This document shows positions 8,482 through 17,262 of a stretch of DNA of 37,450 nt, in pieces. Made by a program: the position numbers and the translations under genes. Positions within the stretch are counted from its first letter, which is position 1, and every line of letters begins with the position of its first letter. This DNA is from Acidobacteriota bacterium. GTDB taxonomy: Bacteria > Acidobacteriota > Vicinamibacteria > Vicinamibacterales > 2-12-FULL-66-21. The notes under the pieces were generated by a model. That model had not been told where the DNA came from, searched no databases, and saw only the letters and a program-made list of their open reading frames with translations. The stretch spans positions 1 through 37,450 of the forward strand of contig QHWR01000021.1 in the NCBI GenBank assembly GCA_003223835.1, read 5' to 3'.

Positions 8482-9648
8482 CTACTTCGAGTTCCCGTGG
8501 TCGATCCGGTATCCCTGCCGGGTGCGCACCGAGTACTTTCCGCCCCCCGCCTCGACGCGGATCCGGTGCCACGCGCCGTCGCTCGCCCCCGACGGCGGGG
8601 CATAGCTGAGAAGGTACTGGTGCCGCAAATCCTCGAGAATCTCGTGGAACGCGGCGTCGAGCTTCGCCGCGTTCTCCGAGAAAAACGCGCGGCCGCCGCT
8701 GACCGTCGTGAGGCGGCGCATCAACTGCTGCAGCGATGCCGCCTGCAGCGCTCGGCCCTGGCCGATCATGTAAATCGTCGCGTCCGATCCTTCCGCGCGG
8801 CGAATCACGCCGTCGAGGGAAGCGTGGCTGGACTGGTCGTCGCCGTCGCTGAAGACGATCACCGCATGGCGTCCTGCCTGCCGGCCCAGCAGGTCCATCG
8901 CTTTGAGCAGAACGTCGTAGAGCGCCGTCCCGCCCCACGGCGCCAATCGATCGACGGCCTTCACGCGCGCCGCCGGATCCGTCGAGCGCCGCGCGAGAGT
9001 GAAGATGTTGTCGTTGAACCCGAGTAGGGTCACCTGGTCCGCCGCGTCGAGGTCGCCGAGGAACTGCTTGGCGGCCGACCGCACGAACGGCAGCGCCTGC
9101 GTCATGCTGGAGCTGACGTCTACTGCTGCGACGAGCTCCAGCGGGATGTTCTCGGCAGCGAAGTGCGTGAGCTTCTGCGGCCGATCGTCGTCGACGATCT
9201 TGAAGTCCTCCTGACGGAGCCCGCCGATGAACCGCCCCTCGTTGTCGGTGACGACGGCCGTGATCTGCACGACGTCGACGTCGACCGTCTCGGCGTAATC
9301 GACCGTGGCGGTGCGCACGTTGTCGATCAACCGGTCGCCGGAGCGCAGCAACGCGACGGCGCGAATCTGGTGCTCGGTGATGCCCGGCCCCGTGTCCCAG
9401 TCGCACGAGAACGGCGGCTGGAATACCGTGCACACCAGGCGTCCGTCCGCAAACCAACGCACCTGATCGACGTCTCGGATCGCCCGCACGGGATCGGTGA
9501 CGAGCGTCAGCCGCACAGATCCCATGAGATACGTCCCTTCGGTCGGCGACGTGATGCGCAGCGACGGGCCCTGGGCGGCGGCCGCCGCCACCGCGAGGGA
9601 GGCCGCGGCCATCGCCACGAGTCGGCGTCCGCTCCTCACGCGTGTCAT
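8482..9648 (-). CDS. Exported von Willebrand factor A protein with intact MIDAS
   Basis: A 388-aa protein. The start at 9648 is chosen because it overlaps the previous stop as ATGA and gives a signal peptide (basic MTRVRSGRR, then an Ala-rich core to residue 26). Residues 29-110 look like an Ig-like beta domain (RITSPTEGTYLMGSVRLTLV). Residues 125-165 carry the segment shared with VWFA-related proteins (AVVTDNEGRFIGGLRQEDFK). The VWA domain begins near 168 and has a complete MIDAS: D177-V-S179-S-S181, T241 in WGGTALYD, and D268 in FSDGDD. Metal-dependent ligand binding is therefore plausible, unlike in the two downstream paralogues. It is the third gene of the apparent operon, and probable partners are the adjacent VWFA proteins (inference). 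Confidence 0.88.
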   Translation of the reverse strand: MTRVRSGRRLVAMAAASLAVAAAAAQGPSLRITSPTEGTYLMGSVRLTLVTDPVRAIRDVDQVRWFADGRLVCTVFQPPFSCDWDTGPGITEHQIRAVALLRSGDRLIDNVRTATVDYAETVDVDVVQITAVVTDNEGRFIGGLRQEDFKIVDDDRPQKLTHFAAENIPLELVAAVDVSSSMTQALPFVRSAAKQFLGDLDAADQVTLLGFNDNIFTLARRSTDPAARVKAVDRLAPWGGTALYDVLLKAMDLLGRQAGRHAVIVFSDGDDQSSHASLDGVIRRAEGSDATIYMIGQGRALQAASLQQLMRRLTTVSGGRAFFSENAAKLDAAFHEILEDLRHQYLLSYAPPSGASDGAWHRIRVEAGGGKYSVRTRQGYRIDHGNSK

Positions 9649-12182
9649 CGTCCCGATCCGGTGGACGCCGCCGTCACGGGCACGAGCGGCCCCGTCGCCG
9701 TCAGCGCGGAGACGTAATCTTCGATCCGATCGACCGGCAGCGCGCTGGCGCCCAGCGACAGCGTGAGCAGGTCGTCGAAATAATACGGCTGCGAGCCGTC
9801 GAGGACGTCCTGCAGCGCGATCGCGGCCGCATCGCGCACGAGCGCGGCCGGGAGCTTCCGTGCGGCGAAGACTTCCGCCAGCCGCAGCATGACGTCGTCG
9901 AACTGCCGTCCGAGCTGACCCGACGAAGACCGCCCGATGACGTCGTCGAGCGCGATCGGGTCCGGCGGCTCCAGGCACAGGCAGCCGTCAGACGGCTCAG
10001 CCACCGTTCCCCACGCGGACGGAACGTCCACGCCGCCGAGGCGCAACAGCTCGAGCAGGGTGAAGGGGCCGGCGGGGTCCGCGGTCCCGCGCGCGAGCCG
10101 CCACTCGATCGCCCGCGTGCGCCACTGCCCGATGCGGGATTCGCGCGCGACGTCGGCGATCGTCCCGGGTGACTGCGCGAGCGCCGCGACGCGGGCGCGG
10201 CCGCGCGCGAGGGCGGCGGCGATGCGATCGCGATCGCTGTCGGTCAGGTGATAGGGATTGAGGAGCGCCGCCGTGTGCGCGATGGTGCGGCGATCGTTCT
10301 CGCTCAGCCTCGGCTCCGGCGGGACGTTGTTCGCGTCCATTCGGCGCAGGGCGAGCGGCGCGAGCGGGCCCTCCAGCGCGAGCAGCGATCCGGTCAGACG
10401 CCAGCCGTCGGCTCCAAACATTTCCGTCGCGACACGCCAGCCGCGACGCTGGTCGCCGAGATATCGCGGCGCGTCGAACTCGTGACGCGCCCACACCCGC
10501 CCGCCGGAGAGCGCGCTGCCGTCCGGATCGCCGAGCTGGATGGCATACACGATCGCCGCGAGCGTGTCGGCGAGCATCCGCCCGCCGGCACGCGCGTTCA
10601 CGCGACCGGCGGCCGCGTCGAGCGACGCGGCGCCCTGTCGCGCGCGGATCCGCTGCAGACGCTTGAATTCCGCGGCGGCCGGATCGACGCGGTACCGGCG
10701 CCGTTCCCATTCGACGACCGGCGCGTGCGCGTCGGCGACGCCCGAAAGCGCTCGCAGCACCTTGATTTCGAGCGAGCCGCCCGCGCTCGCGCGGTCATTC
10801 GCCGCCGCCAGGAACTCGGTCGCGATCCATTTCGCGACATCCGCGCCGTACGTCGCCGGACGAGGCTCCAACGCGAACAGCGCGGCGGCGGCGCGGCGGC
10901 CGGCATCGGGCGTCAGCGTTTCCGCCCAGCGCGCCCGATCGATCAAGGCGACGGCGCCCTGGAACAACGTGAACGCCATGCGGCGATCGTCGCCGCGCAG
11001 GCGTTCGATGCTCGCGGTCCGTCGGGCGGCCTGCTCGTACACTTCCAGGTCGCCCACACCTGAGCGCTCCAGCGTCAGAATCAGCGCCGGATAATGCATG
11101 ACGGCGCGCACGACCTCGACGAGACGCGCCTGCTCCGATCCGGCGGCGTTGCCGGCGTACGCCCGCTGGGCGAAGAGAAACGCCGTCAGACGCGTGCGCG
11201 CGACCGGCGGCGCGGCGTCGAGGATGCAGGCGGCGAGCCACGCCGCGTCGACGTCGCTCCCGGCGGGGTCGCCATAGCGATTGCGCACGTCGCAGATCTG
11301 CTCCCACAACGCGCGGCCCGCGGGCGGCGCGACGCCGCCGCGGTCATCCAGCCGCACCGCGCGCAACAGCAGCGCGACGTCGACCGGAGGTCTGAACAGC
11401 GGCCGATCCTCGACCACCCAATCCGGAGATGCGGCGATGACGGCCTGCAGCAGCGCGCGCGCGCGAATGCCGCCGCCCGCGATCAGCGCGAACCGCTGAT
11501 GCGGCGCGTCGAGCTGCGCGACGGCGTCATACAGCAACGCGAGACGGCCCGCATGCGACTCGAACAACCGCGCAATGAATGCGGCGGGATCGCCGGGCTG
11601 CGCGGCGGCGAGATCCCCCCAGATCGCGTCCGCGCCGGGCGAACCCGGCGTCACGACCGTCCCGTCGCGGATTCGAAGGCTGCGGCCGAACGCCGCGGTC
11701 AAGCCGGGGTGACGCTTGAACGTGTCGAGCACTTCCTCGTGCGACGCGATCCACGCCAACGTGGGATCGTCCATCGCGTAGAGGCCGTAGTACAGAAGCG
11801 CCGTGTCGCGATGGGTGAAGATGCGCAGCGCCAGCCGCTCGTCGGCGACGCCGGGGTCGCGCAGCAATCGCGTTCGCCAGATCGCGGGCGTCAGCGGAAG
11901 CGGCACCTCGTCGCCGTCGGTCCGCTGCGCGCCGAGCGCTTCCTGAAGCGCGAAGTACGCGGGATCGCTCGGCGTCCGCGGTCCCTGTCCCGCTGAATAG
12001 AGCAGCCGGACGATGTCGATGGGAAGGAGGGCGGGGTCGGCGCGCGGCAGACCCAGCGCGGACGCGACGGCGGCCGCCCGCGCCGGCAACGGCATCGCGC
12101 CGCGCGCGGAGGGCTGCTGCGCGGCGGCCGTGCCGAGCGCGATCAGGACGCCGGCCGCGAGCGCAAGAGCCTCCCGGGGCAT
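9645..12182 (-). CDS. Unrecognised 845-aa exported, mostly helical protein
   Basis: I do not recognise a family. The N-terminus MPREALALAAGVLIALGTAA is a convincing Sec signal ending near AAAQQ. The rest is rich in Ala, Leu and Arg and looks alpha-helical, with HEAT- or TPR-like patches but no clear consensus, few Cys, and no transmembrane segment beyond the signal. Near the C-terminus a CLCLEPPDP segment stands out. It starts 4 bp after the aldehyde dehydrogenase stop and its own stop overlaps the start of the VWA gene by ATGA, so it is part of the VWA operon. A periplasmic scaffold or partner for the VWA proteins is a reasonable guess from position alone. Confidence 0.8.
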   Translation of the reverse strand: MPREALALAAGVLIALGTAAAQQPSARGAMPLPARAAAVASALGLPRADPALLPIDIVRLLYSAGQGPRTPSDPAYFALQEALGAQRTDGDEVPLPLTPAIWRTRLLRDPGVADERLALRIFTHRDTALLYYGLYAMDDPTLAWIASHEEVLDTFKRHPGLTAAFGRSLRIRDGTVVTPGSPGADAIWGDLAAAQPGDPAAFIARLFESHAGRLALLYDAVAQLDAPHQRFALIAGGGIRARALLQAVIAASPDWVVEDRPLFRPPVDVALLLRAVRLDDRGGVAPPAGRALWEQICDVRNRYGDPAGSDVDAAWLAACILDAAPPVARTRLTAFLFAQRAYAGNAAGSEQARLVEVVRAVMHYPALILTLERSGVGDLEVYEQAARRTASIERLRGDDRRMAFTLFQGAVALIDRARWAETLTPDAGRRAAAALFALEPRPATYGADVAKWIATEFLAAANDRASAGGSLEIKVLRALSGVADAHAPVVEWERRRYRVDPAAAEFKRLQRIRARQGAASLDAAAGRVNARAGGRMLADTLAAIVYAIQLGDPDGSALSGGRVWARHEFDAPRYLGDQRRGWRVATEMFGADGWRLTGSLLALEGPLAPLALRRMDANNVPPEPRLSENDRRTIAHTAALLNPYHLTDSDRDRIAAALARGRARVAALAQSPGTIADVARESRIGQWRTRAIEWRLARGTADPAGPFTLLELLRLGGVDVPSAWGTVAEPSDGCLCLEPPDPIALDDVIGRSSSGQLGRQFDDVMLRLAEVFAARKLPAALVRDAAAIALQDVLDGSQPYYFDDLLTLSLGASALPVDRIEDYVSALTATGPLVPVTAASTGSGR

Positions 12183-12186
12183 GGGA

Positions 12187-13773
12187 TTACCGGATGCGGA
12201 CCCGGCTCTGCTCGCGCATGAACTGCTGCACGTAGTACGGACCCCCCGTGCCGCGGCCCGACGAGCCGCTCGCTTTCCAGCCGCCGAACGGATTGATGCC
12301 GGGCCACGCGCCGGTCGTTGCGCCGGACCGGCGGTTCGCGTAGAGCACGCCGGCCTGCACCTGATCGAAGAACTTCTCGATCTCCTTGTCGTCCTCCGAG
12401 AAGATCCCGGCCGTCAGGCCGTATTCCGTGCGGTTCGCCAGCTCGATCGCCTCGTCGAGCGTCATCACGTCGGCGACGACGGTGATCGGCACGAACAGTT
12501 CTTCGGAGAAGAGCGGGTGTTCCTTCGGCAGGCCGTCGATGACCGTCGGCGCCACGAAGTAGCCGTGGTCGAACTCGGGACCCGTCAACCGCTGGCCGCC
12601 GATCAGGATCTTGCCGCCGTCTTTCTTCGCCTGCGCGATCGCGCGTTCGTATGTCTTCACCGCGCCCTCGTTGATCACGGGGCCGAGCCACACGTCGCGC
12701 TCGAGCGGGTTGCCGACCTCGATCTTCTTCGTCTTCTCGACGAGCAGCTGGACGAACCGATCGCGGATCTCCCGCGAGACGTACACGCGCGAGCAGGCGG
12801 AGCACTTCTGTCCCTGCGCGCCGAACGCGGAGCGCATGACGCCGTCGCTCGCCTTCTCGAGATCCGCGGACCGCATCACGATCGCGGGGTTCTTCCCCCC
12901 CATCTCGGTGATGACAGGCCGCGGCGCCCTGCGCGTCGCGTTGTCGCGAATCAGCTTCATCCCGACGTCGTACGAGCCGGTGAACACGATGCCGTCGATG
13001 CCGTCGTTGTCGATCAGTTCCTGACCGACCGTGCCGCCGCCGCCCGTGACGAAGTTGAAGACGCCCTTCGGGATGCCGGCCTCGTTCATGATTTCGGCGA
13101 GCCGAAGCCCCATGTAGGCCGTGTCGGACGCAGGCTTGAACACGACCGTGTTGCCGGCGACGAGCGCGCCCCCCGACGGGCCCGCGGCGAGCGCCATCGG
13201 GAAGTTGAACGGCGAGATCACCGCCCAGACGCCGTACGGACGGAGCACGCTGCGGTTGTCCTCGCCGGGACCGAGGGTGTTCATCGGTTTGACGAAGCCC
13301 TGGTTGTGCTCGACCTGATCGCCGTAGTACGACATCAGGTCCGCGGACTCCTCGACGTCGCCGACACACTCGAGACGGTTCTTGCCGGCCTCGAAGCCCA
13401 TGACCACGGACAGTTCCCACCGGTGATCGCGGATGGTATCGGCCGCCTTGCGCACGAGGCGCACGCGTTCCTGCCACGGCAGCGCGGCCCACGCCGGAAA
13501 CGCCGCGCGCGCCGCGGCGACCGCCTGCCGCACGTGGTCCTTCGTCCCGCTCTGAAGCTTCGCGATGAGGATGCGCGTGTCGATCGGGCTCCGGTCTTCG
13601 AATTCCTTGTCCGACTTCACCGGCTGTCCGTTGACGTACATCGGCCAGCTCTTGCCGAAGGTCCCCCGGACGCGCGGGATCTCCTCGTCGATCGCACGGT
13701 GCAGATCGTCCATCTGGTCCGCGCTCATCGTCGAATAGGTGATTTTGATGTCTTTGCGTGCCGTCGTTTCCAT
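12187..13773 (-). CDS. pruA: Aldehyde dehydrogenase, 1-pyrroline-5-carboxylate (glutamate semialdehyde) dehydrogenase type
   Basis: A 528-aa member of the NAD(P)-dependent aldehyde dehydrogenase superfamily, cytoplasmic. Catalytic residues visible: N190 in SPFNFP, E290 in TEMGGKNP, and C324 in GQKCSACSRVYV. The GQKCSACSR signature and the length (slightly over 500 aa) fit the stand-alone P5C dehydrogenase (RocA/PruA) group, which oxidises glutamate-5-semialdehyde to glutamate in proline catabolism. The start METTARKD at 13773 is preferred to the open extension to 13839, which reads into an intergenic palindrome. It leads a five-gene unit with exported VWA proteins 3' of it, an odd pairing, and lies downstream of two FAD oxidoreductases in the same orientation. 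Substrate specificity is inferred from motifs only. Confidence 0.85.
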   Translation of the reverse strand: METTARKDIKITYSTMSADQMDDLHRAIDEEIPRVRGTFGKSWPMYVNGQPVKSDKEFEDRSPIDTRILIAKLQSGTKDHVRQAVAAARAAFPAWAALPWQERVRLVRKAADTIRDHRWELSVVMGFEAGKNRLECVGDVEESADLMSYYGDQVEHNQGFVKPMNTLGPGEDNRSVLRPYGVWAVISPFNFPMALAAGPSGGALVAGNTVVFKPASDTAYMGLRLAEIMNEAGIPKGVFNFVTGGGGTVGQELIDNDGIDGIVFTGSYDVGMKLIRDNATRRAPRPVITEMGGKNPAIVMRSADLEKASDGVMRSAFGAQGQKCSACSRVYVSREIRDRFVQLLVEKTKKIEVGNPLERDVWLGPVINEGAVKTYERAIAQAKKDGGKILIGGQRLTGPEFDHGYFVAPTVIDGLPKEHPLFSEELFVPITVVADVMTLDEAIELANRTEYGLTAGIFSEDDKEIEKFFDQVQAGVLYANRRSGATTGAWPGINPFGGWKASGSSGRGTGGPYYVQQFMREQSRVRIR

Positions 13774-13800
13774 CAGCGTCCTCGCGATTTGGAAACCCCT

Positions 13801-13806
13801 ATTGTA
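13801..13806 (-). promoter_or_regulatory. Possible -10 element for the aldehyde dehydrogenase operon
   Basis: On the minus strand the hexamer TACAAT lies 27 bp upstream of the dehydrogenase ATG. No convincing -35 hexamer sits at the right distance; the expected place is occupied by a copy of the dispersed palindrome. The call rests on the -10 match and position only. Confidence 0.35.
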
Positions 13807-13813
13807 ATAGACA

Positions 13814-13883
13814 CTTCCGCCTGAAGGCGGAAGCCACAAGACGGATCCTCCCTGGAAATCTCGTGGCTTCCGCCTTCAGGCGG
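13814..13883. repeat. Inverted pair of REP-like palindromes
   Basis: A forward copy, CTTCCGCCTGAAGGCGGAAG followed by CCACAAG (13814-13840), faces a reverse copy, GTGGCTTCCGCC then TTCAGGCGGA (13864-13884). About 25 bp separate them. The reverse copy supplies the last codons and the TGA stop (13876-13878, minus) of the FAD oxidoreductase. The head-to-head arrangement of two palindromes resembles REPIN/BIME architecture known from other bacteria. Confidence 0.85.
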
Positions 13884-15465
13884 ACGATCGCTTCTTCTTC
13901 AACGACCGCGTAATCTCGCGCGCGGCATTCCGGCCCGACATGCCGGTCAGGCCCGTCCCGGGGTGCGTTCCGGAGCCGCACAGATACAGGCCGTCGATCG
14001 GCGTGCGGTACTGCGCCCATCCGAGCGTGGGCCGCATCGTGAAAAGCTGGTCGAGCGCCGGCTCGCCGTGAAGGATGTGACCGCCGGTCAGGCCGTACGT
14101 CCGCTCGAGGTCGAGCGGCGTGATGACCTGCCGGTGTTCGACGAGCGTCGTGATTCCAGGCGCGTACTCCTCGAGCGTCCGCAGGACGATGTCGCCGAGC
14201 GCGTCGCGTTCGGCGTCCCAGGTCTTGCCGCGCAACGCGTACGGCGCGTATTGCATGTAGACCGACATGACGTGACGTCCGGACGGCGCCAGCGACGGAT
14301 CCGCCAGCGTCGGGATCGTGACGTCGAGATACGGCGACGTCGACATGCCGCCGTACTTCGACGCGTCGAACGCGCGTTCGAGATAATCGATTCCCGGACC
14401 AATGTGAATGCGGCCGCGGATCTGCGCGGCCGCGCCGCCGTCGAGGCCGCGGAACGACGGGAGCGCGCCCAGCGCCAGATTCACCTTCGCCGCCGTTCCC
14501 GACGATCGATAGTTGCGGATGCGCGCGATGAACCCCGGTTCCAGGTCGACCGGATCCATGAGCTTCAGGAACGTGCGCTTCGGATCCGCGCCCGAGACGA
14601 CGGCGCGCGCGGCGAGCTCCGAGCCATCGGCAAGCGCGACGCCGGTAACCGCGCCGTCGCGCACCAGGATCCGGGCGACGTCGGCACCCGTCCGGATCTC
14701 CGCGCCGGCTTCACGCGCGGCGTCGGCGAGCGCGCGCGTGACGGCGCCCGGTCCACCGGCGGCGGTCACGCTGCTCCCCCCGGGCGACGGATCCGCCGTC
14801 GCGTTGAGGAGCAGGACCGTGCCCGTCCCCGCCGACCACGGCCCCATCGTCGTGCCGAAGATGCCGCGCGCGGCGATGGCCGCCTGCAGCACATCGGTCT
14901 CGAACCATTCGCCGACGAGGTCGGCGACCGCCATCGGACCCCATCGAAGCAGCCGATACGCGTTCCGCTTGCCGAGCGAGCGGAAGCGCCGCCCGGTTTT
15001 GAGCAGCTCCCACATTTCACCGGTCGACGGCCGGTCGATCGACGGCGGCGTCATCTCGACGAGGTTGGCGAGGAACGCGCCGAGCGTGCGCAGGACGGCG
15101 CAGAACTCCGAATACTTCGCCGCATCCGCGGCCGAAAACGCGCGGATCGCTTCCGCCGTCTTCCCGTCGTCGCGTCTGAAGATCAGCGCGCGACCGTCGA
15201 GCGTCAGCGCGACGAGACGCGGGTCCGGCTGAACGAACGTCACGCCGCGCCGCTCGAGCTGCATGTCGCGGAGGACCGCGGCCGCCAGCGGGCCGAACGC
15301 ATGCGCGAGCGTCGGGCCCCGATAGCCCGGCGCCAGCGCTTCCGTGATCGCCGCGCCCCCAACCGTCCCCTGCCGCTCGAGCACGATCGGTGTGTGCCCC
15401 GCCTTCGCAAGGTAGAACGCCGCGATCAGGGCGTTGTGACCCGCGCCGATGATTATTGGCTGCAT
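13876..15465 (-). CDS. FAD-dependent oxidoreductase, phytoene desaturase-like (copy 1)
   Basis: A 529-aa flavoprotein of the CrtI/PYROXD2-like NAD(P)/FAD oxidoreductase group. The N-terminal dinucleotide-binding motif is IIIGAGHNALIAAFYLAKAG (residues 4-23), followed by the acidic end of strand 2 in IVLERQ. The C-terminal FAD-binding segment reads GLYLCGSGTHPGTGLTGMSG. Homologues annotated as phytoene dehydrogenases often act outside carotenoid synthesis, and no other carotenoid gene is present here. It is a close paralogue of the next gene upstream, 16 bp away in the same direction. The stop codon lies inside a dispersed palindrome, so the terminal KRSSA is repeat-derived. Given its neighbours, oxidation of an amine or amino-acid derivative is plausible. 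Confidence 0.85.
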   Translation of the reverse strand: MQPIIIGAGHNALIAAFYLAKAGHTPIVLERQGTVGGAAITEALAPGYRGPTLAHAFGPLAAAVLRDMQLERRGVTFVQPDPRLVALTLDGRALIFRRDDGKTAEAIRAFSAADAAKYSEFCAVLRTLGAFLANLVEMTPPSIDRPSTGEMWELLKTGRRFRSLGKRNAYRLLRWGPMAVADLVGEWFETDVLQAAIAARGIFGTTMGPWSAGTGTVLLLNATADPSPGGSSVTAAGGPGAVTRALADAAREAGAEIRTGADVARILVRDGAVTGVALADGSELAARAVVSGADPKRTFLKLMDPVDLEPGFIARIRNYRSSGTAAKVNLALGALPSFRGLDGGAAAQIRGRIHIGPGIDYLERAFDASKYGGMSTSPYLDVTIPTLADPSLAPSGRHVMSVYMQYAPYALRGKTWDAERDALGDIVLRTLEEYAPGITTLVEHRQVITPLDLERTYGLTGGHILHGEPALDQLFTMRPTLGWAQYRTPIDGLYLCGSGTHPGTGLTGMSGRNAAREITRSLKKKRSSA

Positions 15466-15473
15466 GTTGAGAA

Positions 15474-15522
15474 GACAGGAGTCAGGAGACAGGAGACAGG
15501 AGTCTCCTGTCTCCTGTTCTGG
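15474..15522. repeat. Inverted heptamer array GACAGGA / GTCTCCT
   Basis: Seven consecutive 7-bp units: GACAGGA, GTCAGGA, GACAGGA, GACAGGA, GTCTCCT, GTCTCCT, GTTCTGG. The centre (15491-15515) is a perfect inverted repeat with 12-bp arms around one base. It spans the gap between the two FAD oxidoreductases and the last 13 codons of the upstream one. It could fold into a strong hairpin in the mRNA. Confidence 0.92.
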
Positions 15523-17098
15523 TGCGACTCTCCTTCAGGACACGGAGCGCCGCGTTCCTGCCCGGCGCGCCCATGATGCCGCCGCCCGGGTGCGTCGCGG
15601 AGCCGCACATATAGAGGTTGCGGATGGGCGTCTTGTACTGCGACCAGCCGGGCGCGGGACGCAGGAAGAAGAGCTGCTCGAGCGTCAGCTCGCCCTGAAA
15701 GATGTTGCCTTCCGTCAGTCCCCACTCGCGCTCGAGATCGAGGGGGGTGACGACCTGACGGTGCAGGATGATGTTCCGCAGGTTGGGCGCATATTCCGAG
15801 AGGGTGTTGACGACCGTGTCGCCGAACGCCTCGCGCTGCTCGTCCCACGTGCCGTCTTTCAGGTGGTACGGCGCGTACTGGATGAAGCAAGACATCACGT
15901 GTTTTCCCGGCGGCGCCACCGACGGATCGGTGAGGCTCGGAATCACGATATCGATGTAGGGATGCCGCGAAAACCGCCCGTACTTCGCGTCGTCGTACGC
16001 GCGCTCCATGTAGTCGATGCTCGGCGAAATCGAGATGGCGCCGCGCAGGTGCGTACCCGGTCCGCGCAGACACGTGAAATCCGGCAGCGCGTCGAGCGCC
16101 ATGTTCACCTTGCCCGACGATCCGCGGAACTTGTAGCGGCGCACGTCGCCGGCAAAATCGTCCGGCAGGTGTTCCGCGCCGACCATCTGGATGAATGTTC
16201 GCCGTGGGTCCACGCTCGACGAGACGACGTCGGCGGTGAAGTAGTCGCCGTTCTCGAGGACGACGCCGGCGGCGGCGCCATCCTTCACGAGGATTTTCGA
16301 GACCGCCGTCTGCGTTCTGATCTCCACGCCCGCCTCGCGCGCGGCGCCCGCGATCGCCTCGGAGATGGCGCCCGTCCCGCCGCGCGAGAGCCCCCACGAA
16401 CGGAACGCGCCGTCGATCTCGCCCATGTAATGGTGCAGCAGCACGTACGCGGTGCCCGGGGACCGCACGCCGAGAAACGTGCCGATGATTCCGGACGCCG
16501 ACATCGTCGCCTTGAGGACGTCGGTCTCGAACCACTGATCGAGAAAGTCCACCGCGCTCATCGTCATGAGCTGGACCTGGTTGTACTTGTCCTCGCCGGA
16601 GAGCGACTGGAAACGCCGGCCGAGGAACAAGAGGTCCATGAGGCCGCGCGGATCGAGCGAGGTCGGATCGGGCGGCGTCATGTTCAGGATCGGTTTGACG
16701 AACCGTCCCATCTCGACCATCGCCTTGCCGTACTCCTCGTAGGCCTCCGCGTCAACCTTCGAGTGCCGCGCGATCTCGCGCCGCGTTTTCGCGTGGTCGT
16801 TCACGCGCCAGAGATAATTGCCGTCCGGCATCGGCGTGAACGTGCCGTCGAGCGGCAGAATCTCCAGCCCGTGGCGCGGCAGATCGAGCTCGCGGATAAT
16901 CTCCGGCCGCAAGAGCGAGACGACGTAGGAGCAGACGGAGTACTTGAAGCCGGGGTGGATCTCCTCCGTCACCGCCGCGCCGCCGAGCACGTGACGGCGC
17001 TCGAGCACGAGCACTTTCCGGCCCGCGCGCGCGAGATACGCGGCGTGCACGAGGCCGTTGTGGCCGCCGCCGATCACGATCACGTCGTAGTTGGCCAT
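15482..17098 (-). CDS. FAD-dependent oxidoreductase, phytoene desaturase-like (copy 2)
   Basis: A 538-aa paralogue of the adjacent flavoprotein. The nucleotide-binding motif is VIVIGGGHNGLVHAAYLARA near residues 5-24, with LVLERRHVLGGAAVTEE after it. The C-terminal FAD segment is NLYMCGSATHPGGGIMGAPG. Both copies share landmark blocks such as (D/E)WFETDVL, YLE/MERA(F/Y)D and LEEYAPGI or LSEYAPNL, so they arose by duplication or form a heteromer. The ATG at 17098 (MANYDVIVIGGG) is chosen because the open extension to 17302 reads into repeats and the divergent GcvT promoter. The last residues after KES are encoded by a heptamer array and are unlikely to belong to the fold. Confidence 0.87.
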   Translation of the reverse strand: MANYDVIVIGGGHNGLVHAAYLARAGRKVLVLERRHVLGGAAVTEEIHPGFKYSVCSYVVSLLRPEIIRELDLPRHGLEILPLDGTFTPMPDGNYLWRVNDHAKTRREIARHSKVDAEAYEEYGKAMVEMGRFVKPILNMTPPDPTSLDPRGLMDLLFLGRRFQSLSGEDKYNQVQLMTMSAVDFLDQWFETDVLKATMSASGIIGTFLGVRSPGTAYVLLHHYMGEIDGAFRSWGLSRGGTGAISEAIAGAAREAGVEIRTQTAVSKILVKDGAAAGVVLENGDYFTADVVSSSVDPRRTFIQMVGAEHLPDDFAGDVRRYKFRGSSGKVNMALDALPDFTCLRGPGTHLRGAISISPSIDYMERAYDDAKYGRFSRHPYIDIVIPSLTDPSVAPPGKHVMSCFIQYAPYHLKDGTWDEQREAFGDTVVNTLSEYAPNLRNIILHRQVVTPLDLEREWGLTEGNIFQGELTLEQLFFLRPAPGWSQYKTPIRNLYMCGSATHPGGGIMGAPGRNAALRVLKESRTRTGDRRLLSPVS

Positions 17099-17105
17099 GG
17101 CAGAT

Positions 17106-17154
17106 CCGAGGACCGAGGACCGAATGATGACGGATGACGGATTGCGGATGACGG
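17106..17154. repeat. Heptamer array in the leader of FAD oxidoreductase 2
   Basis: Seven exact-length 7-bp units: CCGAGGA twice, CCGAATG, ATGACGG twice, ATTGCGG, ATGACGG. It begins 8 bp upstream of the ATG at 17098, within the divergent intergenic region. The phase is uninterrupted across the change of heptamer sequence. Confidence 0.9.
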
Positions 17155-17250
17155 AAACGAAAAACCTTATCGTGGCAAGCCGGACGATCGCGTTTCGCTG
17201 CTGATGACGAGCGCGTGGAGGTGGGCGGCGGAATGCATGGAACGGCTCAT

Positions 17251-17256
17251 TATAAT
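17251..17256 (+). promoter_or_regulatory. -10 element TATAAT giving a probably leaderless GcvT-family mRNA
   Basis: A perfect TATAAT in otherwise GC-rich DNA ends 6 bases before the ATG at 17263. A transcript starting at the usual distance would begin at or within a base of the start codon. There is no Shine-Dalgarno sequence before that ATG and no good -35 hexamer. The reverse strand of the same block also reads TATAAT and might serve the divergent flavoprotein gene. Confidence 0.55.
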
Positions 17257-17262
17257 ACCGCC

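Noticed and set aside
13774-13839. N-terminal extension of the aldehyde dehydrogenase to 13839
   Set aside because: The extra codons read through a dispersed palindrome and a probable -10 element, and the family alignment begins after 13773.
13876-17098. Carotenoid biosynthesis (phytoene desaturases)
   Set aside because: No phytoene synthase, cyclase or prenyl transferase is present. The two flavoproteins sit among amine and amino-acid genes, and PYROXD2-like relatives are often mislabelled as carotenoid enzymes.
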